Assembly (NCBI GenBank): GCA_964405335.1
Contig: CAYONP010000010.1
Coordinates: 18,838-82,837, forward strand
Length of the DNA stretch: 64,000 nt
Reading direction: 5' to 3'
Source: CAYONP01 sp964405335
Lineage (GTDB): Bacteria; Armatimonadota; UBA10988
Of this stretch, positions 43,443-54,306 are shown piece after piece (position 1 is the first letter of the stretch; every line of letters begins with the position of its first letter). A program made the position numbers and the translations under genes. The notes below the pieces were generated by a model. That model saw nothing but the letters and a program-made list of their open reading frames with translations. It ran no database searches and was not told the DNA's origin.

Positions 43443-45770
43443 ATGTTCGCCGCCGTGATGTTCCTCTCGGTCGCCGCCCCGCCGACCGCCGACCTGTACC
43501 TCGACGCCCTGCTCGACTTCGAGCGCTATGCCGAGTCGATCTGGCACGAGGCGCCCGAACCGGCCGACAGCGGCTACTTCGGTGACGGCGGCAGCGGCGG
43601 CAACGGCGGCATCCGCGGCACCTGCGGCACGATGCTCGCCTATGCCACGCTGGTCCGCGCCGGGCGGGGCGATTCGGCTCGCCGGCTCGTGCGCCTCGAG
43701 CGCGGCCTGCGCTACGCCGCCGCGACGCACCTGAGCCAGGCGGCGACCTGCATCGACGGCAAGCAGTGGGGCCACGGCTGGCAGACCTCGTTGTGGGCCG
43801 GCAGCATGGCCTTCGCCTGCGCGCTGGTCGAGGATCGGATCGACCCGGCGGTCGTGGCCCAGGTGAAGGCGGTGGTGGCCGATGAGGCAGACTACCGCGC
43901 CGGCACCGAGCCGCTGTCGGGCTACCTCGGCGACTCGAAGGCCGAGGAGAACGCCTGGAACAGCAACCTGCCGACCATCGCCGCGGCCTGGCTGCCCGAG
44001 CATCCCAACGCACCGGCCTGGCTCGTCGCGGCGAAGAAGTTCCTGGTCAACAGCTACACCGTTGCCGACACGGCCGGCGATCCGCTGGCCGAGTGGGTCA
44101 CCACGCAGACGCTCCACCCCTCGTTCGCGTGTGAGAATCACGGTTTCTTCCACCCCTCGTACCAGATGGTCACCGGCATGTCGCTGGCCGATTCGTGGCT
44201 CATGGCGCGGGTGATCAACCGCGAGCTGGCCGACGAGCTGCGGCCGTTTGCCGAGCACAACCAACGGCCGGCCTGGGGCTGCCTCGAGCGGGTGCTGCTC
44301 GATTCGGGCGAGCTGGCCTATCCGTCGGGGCTCGACTGGGCGCTGCACGGCTTCGGGCAGGTCAGCTACTACGCCTGGCTGGCCGGACAGCTTGACGACC
44401 CTGTCGCGCGCTGGGCCGAGCCGCGGCTGGCGGCGCAGATTCGGCAACGCCAGCGGGTCAACGGCGACGGGCGGTTCACCGGCGACAGCGTGCCCGACGG
44501 CTTCTACCGCGAGGCGGTCTGCGCGCGCCGCGTCGCCTTCGCCTGGTGGCAGCACACCCTGGCCGACCATCCCACCGGGCCGGCCACGCCGCCGGCGCCG
44601 CACGTCACCCACCTGCCCGACGTCAAGCTGCTGCTCCACCGCGGCCCGCACGGACTGACCTCGCTCAGCTATGGCGCGGCGGTGATGGGCATGGTCACGC
44701 CGCCGAGCCGGCCTGACGCGCCGTTCCTGGTCACGCCGCGTCGGCCCGGGCTGTTCGCCGCGCGGAGCGCCGAGCTGGTCGCGGTCGAGGTCGACGACTC
44801 GGGCTTCCGCGCCGAACTGGTGCTCGATCCGGACGAGCTCGGCCGGCGGCGCCTGGCGATGGTCAGCCGCGGCGAGGCGGTGCTGGTGATCGAGGCGCCC
44901 GAGGGCGAGCAGTACGGCGCGGGCGAGCCGCTCTTCCCGCTCGGCATCGAGAACCACGCCATGACCGGCGGCAGCCGGACAGTGGCCTGGCGCGGCGGCG
45001 AGCGGCGGGTGATCGAGCGCAGCGGCACCGCGCTGGCCGGGCTGGGGCCGTGGCTGGCCGTCGACGGACGGCTGGGCCTGATTGCCGGCCCGCGCGGGTC
45101 GTTCGAATACCGCGCCGCCGGAGGCTACAACCGCAACGGCGCGGCCGAGGACCAGATTGGCTGGCTGGCCGACGACCCGCTCGCGCCCCGCTACCTGGTC
45201 GCCCTGCCGGGCGCCGGCGCCGAGACCACCCGGCGGGTCGGCCAGAGCCTGACCTGGCGCGCCGGCGCGGGCGAGGCGCGGCTCGAGCTGAGCGCGCCGA
45301 ACGGCTCGCGCCTGGCCGCCGGGCTGCGCCACGAGCCGGCACGCGAGGTGCGGCGGGTGGCGGTTGCCGAGGTGATTGCCTCGAGCGAATCGGCGATCCA
45401 CGGCGCCGGGCTGATGATCGACGGCGACCCGAGCACCTTCTGGGTCTCGGGCGGCACGGCCGAGCCGGGCGCCGGGCCGACGCCCGAGCGGCCGGTGCGG
45501 ATCGAGTTCCGGTTTGCCGGCGCGAGCGCGATCGGCGGTCTGCTCCTCGCGCCTCGCCCGCAGTATGGTCCGACTCAGGTGCAGCTCCTGCTCGACGGCG
45601 CGCCGGTCTGGCAGGGCCGGCTGAGCCACGCGCCGCTGCGCGTCGGGCTCGAGCAACCGGTGACGGCAACGACGGCGACGCTGGTGATCACCGGCAGCCA
45701 CGACCCGCGCTTCCCGAACGCGCCGCGGAACACGCAGTTGGCCGAGGTGGTGTTCATCGGCGCCGAGTGA
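43443..45770 (+). CDS. large secreted alpha/alpha-toroid protein with C-terminal discoidin-like domain
   Basis: 775 residues with a short signal (FAAVMFLSVAAPPTA). Residues about 20-370 are helix-rich with aromatic motifs (CIDGKQWGHGWQTSLWAGSM, EENAWNSNLPTIAAAW, CENHGFFHPSYQM, GLDWALHGFGQVSYYAW), the look of heparinase/hyaluronate-lyase toroids; the NHGFFHPSY stretch could supply catalytic Asn, His and Tyr. Beta-sandwich parts follow, and the last 140 residues hold a discoidin/F5-8 type C pattern (MIDGDPSTFWVSGG). A polysaccharide lyase is likely; substrate unknown. ATG 43443 has GGAG 7 bases upstream. Confidence 0.75.
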   Translation: MFAAVMFLSVAAPPTADLYLDALLDFERYAESIWHEAPEPADSGYFGDGGSGGNGGIRGTCGTMLAYATLVRAGRGDSARRLVRLERGLRYAAATHLSQAATCIDGKQWGHGWQTSLWAGSMAFACALVEDRIDPAVVAQVKAVVADEADYRAGTEPLSGYLGDSKAEENAWNSNLPTIAAAWLPEHPNAPAWLVAAKKFLVNSYTVADTAGDPLAEWVTTQTLHPSFACENHGFFHPSYQMVTGMSLADSWLMARVINRELADELRPFAEHNQRPAWGCLERVLLDSGELAYPSGLDWALHGFGQVSYYAWLAGQLDDPVARWAEPRLAAQIRQRQRVNGDGRFTGDSVPDGFYREAVCARRVAFAWWQHTLADHPTGPATPPAPHVTHLPDVKLLLHRGPHGLTSLSYGAAVMGMVTPPSRPDAPFLVTPRRPGLFAARSAELVAVEVDDSGFRAELVLDPDELGRRRLAMVSRGEAVLVIEAPEGEQYGAGEPLFPLGIENHAMTGGSRTVAWRGGERRVIERSGTALAGLGPWLAVDGRLGLIAGPRGSFEYRAAGGYNRNGAAEDQIGWLADDPLAPRYLVALPGAGAETTRRVGQSLTWRAGAGEARLELSAPNGSRLAAGLRHEPAREVRRVAVAEVIASSESAIHGAGLMIDGDPSTFWVSGGTAEPGAGPTPERPVRIEFRFAGASAIGGLLLAPRPQYGPTQVQLLLDGAPVWQGRLSHAPLRVGLEQPVTATTATLVITGSHDPRFPNAPRNTQLAEVVFIGAE

Positions 45771-45806
45771 TCACCGGCGCAAGATCGGACCGGGCTGTCC
45801 GATAGA

Positions 45807-45833
45807 TGGGTGGAGTCGCCGGGATTCGAGCCG

Positions 45834-45836
<3 letters not shown>
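45807..45836 (-). other. tRNA/tmRNA 3'-end-like fragment
   Basis: Read on the minus strand, the bases resemble the TpsiC arm and 3' acceptor end of a tRNA or tmRNA (CTCGAATCCCGGC then GACTCCACCCA). No matching 5' acceptor strand or anticodon arm is found; the DNA where they would be is coding for the kinase. It could be a leftover integration-site end or chance. Confidence 0.3.
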
Positions 45837-48965
<3,129 letters not shown>

Positions 48966-48995
48966 CCGGCCCGGCAGGCCCGCCAATCGCACCGG

Positions 48996-49143
48996 CCGCC
49001 GGAGCGCGGCCGTCCCCGGCCGCACCACACGCCGTCAAGCGGGCGAGGACGCCCGCGCCCCGGCGGCGAACCGACCGCCGGAGCGCGGCCGTCCCCGGCC
49101 GCACCAGCCACCCACCAGGCGGGCGAGGACGCCCGCGCCCCGG
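48996..49143. repeat. tandem intergenic repeat, two copies with a 79-80 base period
   Basis: Each copy has a 32-base part (identical at 48996-49027 and 49075-49106, beginning CCGCCGGAGCGCGG) and a 25-base part (identical at 49039-49063 and 49119-49143, beginning GCGGGCGAGGACGCC). The two parts are near inverted versions of one motif, so each copy can fold. The same motif, CGGAGCGCGGGCGTCCCCG, recurs at 63908-63932. The element fills the spacer between the hybrid kinase and the Clp_N genes, which holds no other gene. Confidence 0.85.
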
Positions 49144-49212
49144 TGCGCCCCGTTGCCCCGATTCGACATCCGTGCCACCGCCGGGCATACTCCGTCGGGG
49201 TGGAGCCAGGCG

Positions 49213-50285
49213 ATGTGGCATCGGATCACCGAGAGCGCGCGTCGCGCAGTCATGACGGCACAGCAGCTTGCCCATCAGGCTGGACAGGACGAGGTCGAGC
49301 CGGTGCACCTGCTGGCCGCCATGCTGCAGCTTGAGGACGAGTACACATTGCGGGCTTTCGCGGCGCTCGAGGTCGATCTCGAGGCGCTGAGGGAGGCGCT
49401 GCCGATGCCCTCCTCAGGCGCCGAGACGCAGGTCCGACGCTGGGAGGACATGCCGCTCAGCGATCTGTCCAAGCAAGTACTGACGCACGCGTACAACGAA
49501 GCCCGCCGGCGCAACCACGGGTTCCTCGGCACGCCGCACCTGCTGGTGGCGNNNNNNNNNNNNNNNNNNNNNNNNNNNNNNNNNNNNNNNNNNNNNNNNN
49601 NNNNNNNNNNNNNNNNNNNNNNNNNNNNNNNNNNNNNNNNNNNNNNNNNNNCGAAGCCCGCCGGCGCAACCACGGGTTCCTCGGCACGCCGCACCTGCTG
49701 GTGGCGTTGGCCATCGCCGACCCGGACGCGGCCGGCCGCTGCCTGTCCGAAGTGGGAGCTGGCGACCAAGCTCTGCGGGGGTGGCTCGACTCGCTGCCCG
49801 AGTTAGGCGCCGGGCCCATGATCGAACCGGACACGGCCGGCCCGGCGCGCCCGCCCGACGGCGAGGACGGCCTGTGGATCACCATGACCGCCGCGGTGGC
49901 CATCGCCCGGGCCTACGGTGCGCGGCAGGTCGAGGAGTTTCACCTGCTGCTGGCCACCGCCGCCCGGCCCTCCTGTGCCGAGCTGTTGCTGGCGTTCGAC
50001 GCGACGCCGCTGAATCTGTACGCGGCCGTGCTGGCCGAACATCCGCCGCCGGCGCCGGGGCATCGCCGCGCCCGGTTCGACGGGTTGCCCTCGATGCTCG
50101 AGGTCGAGCTGCTGCGTGTGGCCGCCGCACAGGCGGCGCGCTCGCGCCGTCAGCGGCCCGACGCGCCGCACCTGCTGCTCGCCCTGGCCGAAGCCGGCGG
50201 CGAGGCGGCGCAGGTGCTGGCGAAGCTGGGGATGACCTGGCCGGCGATTGGCGAATGGCTCGACAACCGCGAGTGTGAGCAATGA
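49213..50285 (+). CDS. Clp N-terminal-repeat protein without ATPase, broken only by a false assembly gap
   Basis: Once the 100 N and one 55-base duplicate (155 bases in all) are taken out, a single frame of 305 residues results. It holds four Clp_N half-repeats, each a helix pair ending in a HLL motif: MWHRITESARRAVM with EPVHLLAAML; LSDLSKQVLTHAYNEA with GTPHLLVALA; MTAAVAIARAYGA with EEFHLLLATA; EVELLRVAAAQAA with DAPHLLLALA. No Walker motifs follow, so it has only the part that ClpA/ClpC use to bind substrates and adaptors. ATG 49213 has GGAG 7 bases upstream. Its stop overlaps the start of a second such gene. As written, the sequence shifts frame after the N run. Confidence 0.85.
49497..49551 (+). 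repeat. 55-base contig-end duplicate, left copy
   Basis: The 55 bases before the N run (CGAAGCCCGCCGGCGCAACC to TGCTGGTGGCG) are identical to the 55 bases after it. Identical ends of exactly this kind come from overlapping contig ends in k-mer assembly. Confidence 0.95.
49552..49651. other. assembly gap of 100 N (probably no missing sequence)
   Basis: A round-number run of 100 N, flanked on both sides by the same 55 bases. Joining the two copies restores one continuous reading frame, which argues that nothing is missing. Confidence 0.97.
49652..49706 (+). repeat. 55-base contig-end duplicate, right copy
   Basis: Exact copy of 49497-49551; merging the two puts the downstream codons in phase with the upstream ones (the offset of 155 bases is not a multiple of three). 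Confidence 0.95.
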
Positions 50286-51349
50286 ACCTGGAGTGCTGTA
50301 ACCCCGAGGCGCAACGGGTGATCCTCGCCGCGCAGCAGATCGCTTGGGAGCGCGGGCGCTCCGCCTTCTGGGCAGAGGATCTGCTGCTCGCCATCCTGCG
50401 CGACGCGGACTGCACCGCGGCCCGTCTGCTCGCCTCGCTGGGCCAGCAGGTCACGCTGCTGACGCTGTTTCCGTGGCCGCCGCCGGCCGATGCACCGCGG
50501 CTGGCCAGCGGCCCGGCGGCACTGACCATGGGCGCCAGCGCCACGCTCGTTCTGACCTACGCCCTTGCCGCGGCGCGCCTCGAAGGGCTCGTTCGGATCG
50601 GCACGGAGCACATCCTGATCGGCTTGGCCACCGATCCGTCGACAAGGGTCGGTCGGGCACTGCTCGAGGCAGGCGCCGACGAGCAAGTCCTGCGCGAGCG
50701 ACTCCGGCAAACGTTCCACGCGTGGCGTCTGTCCGATGATGAACAGGCCGAGCTGTTCCAGGAGTTGGGCAGCCTTGCGCGGGAGCAGCAGGTTCGTCGC
50801 GACGCAATCGAGCTCGGGACAGCAATGCGCAGGCTGGCCGACGTCGTAGCCCAGAATCGCGCTCACGAGACGGGCGCGGCACGCGACGAAAGCGAACGCG
50901 AAGCCCTGCTCGACCGCCTCTGGCCGGTCTTCACCGCCTCGATGACCGTCGCCCACGAGTACGGCGCACGGCTGGTTGCACCGCACCACGTGCTGCTTGC
51001 CTGTGCCGAACAGCAGGAGGCTCTGCGGTTGCTCGAGCACGCCGGCGCCTCGCGCGTCGCGCTGCAGGCGGCGGTCTATGAGCGCTTTCCGCCTCCGCTC
51101 GGCCGGCGCGGCGCGCGGCGCGAAGGCGGGCCGGCCGAATCCGAGGCGGTGCAGGCGCTGCGCTGGGACGCTGTCGCCGCCGCCCGCGGCATGGGCCAAG
51201 CGCCGGACGCAACGCATTTGCTGTTGGCCGTCGCCGAGAGCTACTCGGCCGCGGCCGAAGTGATCGACGGGCTTGGGCTCGACGGACCGACCATCCGCCG
51301 CTGGCTCGACGATGACCGCGGCCGCGGCGCGCTCGTCGAAGTCGCCTGA
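50282..51349 (+). CDS. second Clp N-terminal-repeat protein without ATPase
   Basis: 355 residues. Two Clp_N half-repeats (CNPEAQRVILAAQQIAWERG with WAEDLLLAIL; MGASATLVLTYALAAARLEG with GTEHILIGLA) are followed by a charged helix (about 155-205, EQAELFQELGSLAREQQVRRD) and two more half-repeats (ASMTVAHEYGA with APHHVLLACA; EAVQALRWDAVAAARG with DATHLLLAVAE). The central helix sits where ClpC carries its middle domain, but no ATPase is present. The ATG overlaps the preceding stop (ATGA), so the two repeat proteins are made together and may form a complex. Their partner ClpC/ClpP is not in this window. A substrate-adaptor or decoy role is an inference. Confidence 0.85.
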   Translation: MNLECCNPEAQRVILAAQQIAWERGRSAFWAEDLLLAILRDADCTAARLLASLGQQVTLLTLFPWPPPADAPRLASGPAALTMGASATLVLTYALAAARLEGLVRIGTEHILIGLATDPSTRVGRALLEAGADEQVLRERLRQTFHAWRLSDDEQAELFQELGSLAREQQVRRDAIELGTAMRRLADVVAQNRAHETGAARDESEREALLDRLWPVFTASMTVAHEYGARLVAPHHVLLACAEQQEALRLLEHAGASRVALQAAVYERFPPPLGRRGARREGGPAESEAVQALRWDAVAAARGMGQAPDATHLLLAVAESYSAAAEVIDGLGLDGPTIRRWLDDDRGRGALVEVA

Positions 51350-51365
51350 ACCACCGGAGCGAGTC

Positions 51366-53099
51366 GTGTTCCTGCTGCTATTGCTGAGCCTGCAGCCCAC
51401 GGCGCCGCAGGAAACCCCCCTCGACGCCCGCCGGCGCCAACTGCTCGAGGTCGCCGATGCGTTCTATCGCCCCGCACCCGAAGACCCCGCCCTGCCGCGG
51501 CCCAATCGCACGCTCCGTGGGCAGGATGATCGCGGGTACCTCGAAGCGGCGCTGGCCATCTTCGCCCGGGTCGAGCTCGGCATGGCGCCGGACGGGCAGA
51601 CGGCCACCGCCAACGCGCTGCTGCGCTACAGCCTGCACAAGTGGCCGGCGACCGAGCCGCCGCACGTGCTCGGCCAGTATGCCCGCGCCTGGAACCACCG
51701 CGGGCGCAGCCTGGCCAGCCGCATCTGGGGCTACTACCGCGATCGGCTCGAACCCGACATCCGCGACCAGTTCGTCCAGCGCTGGCGGTTCATGCTGGTT
51801 GAGCCGAGCCCGCGCAGCAGCGAGAACATCAAGACCACCGGCAATGTGGCCATCGTCCTCGCCCACGAGTTCCTTGCCGAGACCGACCGGCCAACCTACG
51901 CGGCCGGGCGCGACTGGCTGCTCGACCAGATGCGCCTGTTTCTCGACCAGGGCCTGCACGAGTGGGGTTCGACCTATCCCTGCTGGACCATCGGCGCGCT
52001 GCTCAACCTGGTCGACTTCAGCACCGACGCCGAGCTGCGCGAGCTGGCCCTGCGCTGCGTCGACCAGTACACCGTCGAGCTGGCCGCCTTCCGCCAGGGG
52101 CCCTACTTCTGCGCCGGCGCGGTGCGGCGCTACCCGCACTGGCTGCTCGGCTACCTGCCGCCGCAGACGACCATCCTGCAGACGCTCTGGTTCGGCGATC
52201 CCGAGCCGAGCTGGGACTCCTGGATCGAATGGGCGGTGACCGACTGGCGCCCGCTCCGCGAGGTCGAGCGACTGGCCACGCTGCCCGTGCCCTACGAGGC
52301 GGCATTGACCAGCGGGCCGCACAACTACCGCCACCGCGTCTGGGTTGGGCAGGGCGTCTCCATCGCCACGCAGCAGGCTCTTGGCCGGGCCGACTTTGTC
52401 GAGCCGTCGGGCGGCACGCATGATATCGCCGGCTGCTTCATCCAGTCGGCGCGCGGCTCGCGGGCGCAGGTGGTGCCGTTCGGCCACTGGCCCGACCGCG
52501 GCGGCTCGAAGCGACGCAACCAGACCGAACGCTACTTCGGCTGGCAGAACGTCGCCTTCGTCCAGCACGGCGGCGTGACCCGCTCGGTCTGGGCCGCCGG
52601 GCAGACCGAGGGTGCGCCGATCCGGCTCTTCTATGCCAACGGGTTCGAGCCGGTGATCGAGGGCGGCTGGGCCTTCGTCAGCGACGGCACCGCGCATGTC
52701 GCCTGGTGCCCGACGATCGGCGAGCCGGTGCCGGAGACCGAGCTCGACGACTACCTCGGCGATTTCGGACTGGGCCGGATGCTGCGCTCAACTCACGTGC
52801 CCGGGCCGGAGGGCGAGACCGCCGTGGTCGAGGTCGGCGACCGGCTCAGCCACGCCGACTTCGCCGCCTTCCGCCAGGAGATCCAGAGGCGCGCGCCGCG
52901 CCCGCGCTGGGCCGACGGCAAGGTCGCCTGGCCGGCCCGCGATGGGACGTTGCTCGAGTTCAGCGACTCCGGCGTGACCATGAACGGCCAGGCGTACGAC
53001 CCGGCGACCATGCCGCGCTTCACCGCGCCCGGCCTCACCGGCCTGGTCGACTCAACCGGCGAGCGGCTGCCCGGCACCTTGAGGTTCGGCACCCGATGA
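51366..53099 (+). CDS. secreted alpha/alpha-toroid protein, possible polysaccharide lyase
   Basis: 577 residues beginning with a signal peptide (VFLLLLLSLQPTAPQ). The first 300 residues are helical and rich in Trp/Tyr (KWPATEPPHVLGQYARAWNHRG, SSENIKTTGNVAIVLAHEF, GSTYPCWTIGALLNLVDF), including an ENIKTTGN stretch seen in heparinase-like toroids; then a beta-sandwich part (YFGWQNVAFVQHGGVTRSVWAAG). No catalytic residue is assigned. GTG 51366 has GGAG 6 bases upstream. It starts 16 bases after the second Clp_N gene and its stop overlaps the start of the GH5-like gene. Confidence 0.75.
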   Translation: MFLLLLLSLQPTAPQETPLDARRRQLLEVADAFYRPAPEDPALPRPNRTLRGQDDRGYLEAALAIFARVELGMAPDGQTATANALLRYSLHKWPATEPPHVLGQYARAWNHRGRSLASRIWGYYRDRLEPDIRDQFVQRWRFMLVEPSPRSSENIKTTGNVAIVLAHEFLAETDRPTYAAGRDWLLDQMRLFLDQGLHEWGSTYPCWTIGALLNLVDFSTDAELRELALRCVDQYTVELAAFRQGPYFCAGAVRRYPHWLLGYLPPQTTILQTLWFGDPEPSWDSWIEWAVTDWRPLREVERLATLPVPYEAALTSGPHNYRHRVWVGQGVSIATQQALGRADFVEPSGGTHDIAGCFIQSARGSRAQVVPFGHWPDRGGSKRRNQTERYFGWQNVAFVQHGGVTRSVWAAGQTEGAPIRLFYANGFEPVIEGGWAFVSDGTAHVAWCPTIGEPVPETELDDYLGDFGLGRMLRSTHVPGPEGETAVVEVGDRLSHADFAAFRQEIQRRAPRPRWADGKVAWPARDGTLLEFSDSGVTMNGQAYDPATMPRFTAPGLTGLVDSTGERLPGTLRFGTR

Positions 53100-54301
53100 A
53101 CACGCTCCTGGCCCTGGCCCTGCTCGCGGTCGAGCTGCCCCGCCCACAGCCCAGCGCCGACGGGTTCCTGGTCGACGGCGCGCTGCTCAAGCCGTTCGGC
53201 GTCAATTACATCCGCCTGCGCACCGTCGACGACCAGCCGTGGCACGACACCTTCAACCCCGCCAGCTATGACCCGGACCGCGCCGAGCGCATGTTCGCCG
53301 ACCTGGCCGCGCGGGGCATGAACGTCGTGCGGGTGTTCATCGACCCGCTCGTCGGCGGTGGCATCGTCGAGGGCGCGCAGGCCGGCGGGCTCTCGCGCGG
53401 CTACCTCGCCGCGCTGTGCGACTTCCTCGCCCGCGGCCGGGCCCACCGCGTCTACGCCATCCTGGCCTTCAGCTGGACGCCCGACATCCCGCGCTACCGC
53501 GCTCTGCTCGGCGAGCCGATCGACGGCATCGGGGGCACCAACCAGATGCACCTGCACCCCGGCCACCTCGCGGCGCGGGCGCTGTTCATGCAAGATGTCG
53601 CCGCGGCCGTCCGGCTCGAGGATCCGACTCTGCTCAGCGCGATCCTCGCCTGGGAGGCCGAAAACGAGTCGTGCTACCTGGCCACCGAACCGCCCTTCTC
53701 ACTCCGCGAGGGCACGGTCACCTGCGCCAACGGCGTGACCTATGACCTGGCCCAGCCGGGCGCGCACCAGCGCCTGGCCGACGAGGGCGCGGCCCACCGA
53801 CTGACCACCCTCCGCGCGGCGGTACGCGCCATCGACCCGGCGGCGCTGCTCGGCGTCAACGTCTTCACCTTCGCCGCCGTCGGCCGCAGCGGGCCCGATC
53901 GGCTCGGGCAGGACGAGACGCCCGACGCACGCTTCCCCTACCGCCCGCTAGCGCTGGTCGAGGCGGTCGACTACGTCGACATCCACCTCTACCCGCGCAG
54001 CGAGGCCGAGAGCATCACCCGCCTCGACCTGCCGAGCATCGAGTGGGAGCCGCTACGCGCCGCCTGCCGCCGCGCCGGCCGGCCGCTGTTCGTCGGCGAG
54101 ACAGGCATGTTGCGCCCCTGGCACCCCACCCCAGCCCCGGCCCTGGAACGCCTCCGCACCCACATGCAGGAGCTACAGCAACTCGGCTTCGGCGGCTGGC
54201 TCTACTGGTCCTACGACAGCAACCAGCAGGACCAGATCCTGTGGAACGGCGACGTGCTGGAGTGGGGCTTTCTGGATGCGTTTGGGGCGGTGCGGCCGTA
54301 A
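53096..54301 (+). CDS. secreted glycoside hydrolase, GH5-like (clan A)
   Basis: 401 residues. The N-terminus is a short signal (NTLLALALLAVELP), then a TIM barrel with GVNYIRLR and AARGMNVVRVFID. The clan A acid/base is E191 in ILAWEAENES and the nucleophile E335 in LFVGETG; the Trp of LYWSYDSN lies near the end as in cellulases and mannanases. The start overlaps the preceding stop (ATGA), so it is coupled with the toroid protein; together they could break one polysaccharide. Exact substrate cannot be read from sequence. Confidence 0.85.
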   Translation: MNTLLALALLAVELPRPQPSADGFLVDGALLKPFGVNYIRLRTVDDQPWHDTFNPASYDPDRAERMFADLAARGMNVVRVFIDPLVGGGIVEGAQAGGLSRGYLAALCDFLARGRAHRVYAILAFSWTPDIPRYRALLGEPIDGIGGTNQMHLHPGHLAARALFMQDVAAAVRLEDPTLLSAILAWEAENESCYLATEPPFSLREGTVTCANGVTYDLAQPGAHQRLADEGAAHRLTTLRAAVRAIDPAALLGVNVFTFAAVGRSGPDRLGQDETPDARFPYRPLALVEAVDYVDIHLYPRSEAESITRLDLPSIEWEPLRAACRRAGRPLFVGETGMLRPWHPTPAPALERLRTHMQELQQLGFGGWLYWSYDSNQQDQILWNGDVLEWGFLDAFGAVRP

Positions 54302-54306
54302 GTCGA

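Noticed and set aside
49552..49806. Frameshift or pseudogene in the first Clp_N gene
   Set aside because: The shift comes only from the 155 bases of N plus duplicated contig end; removal restores the frame.
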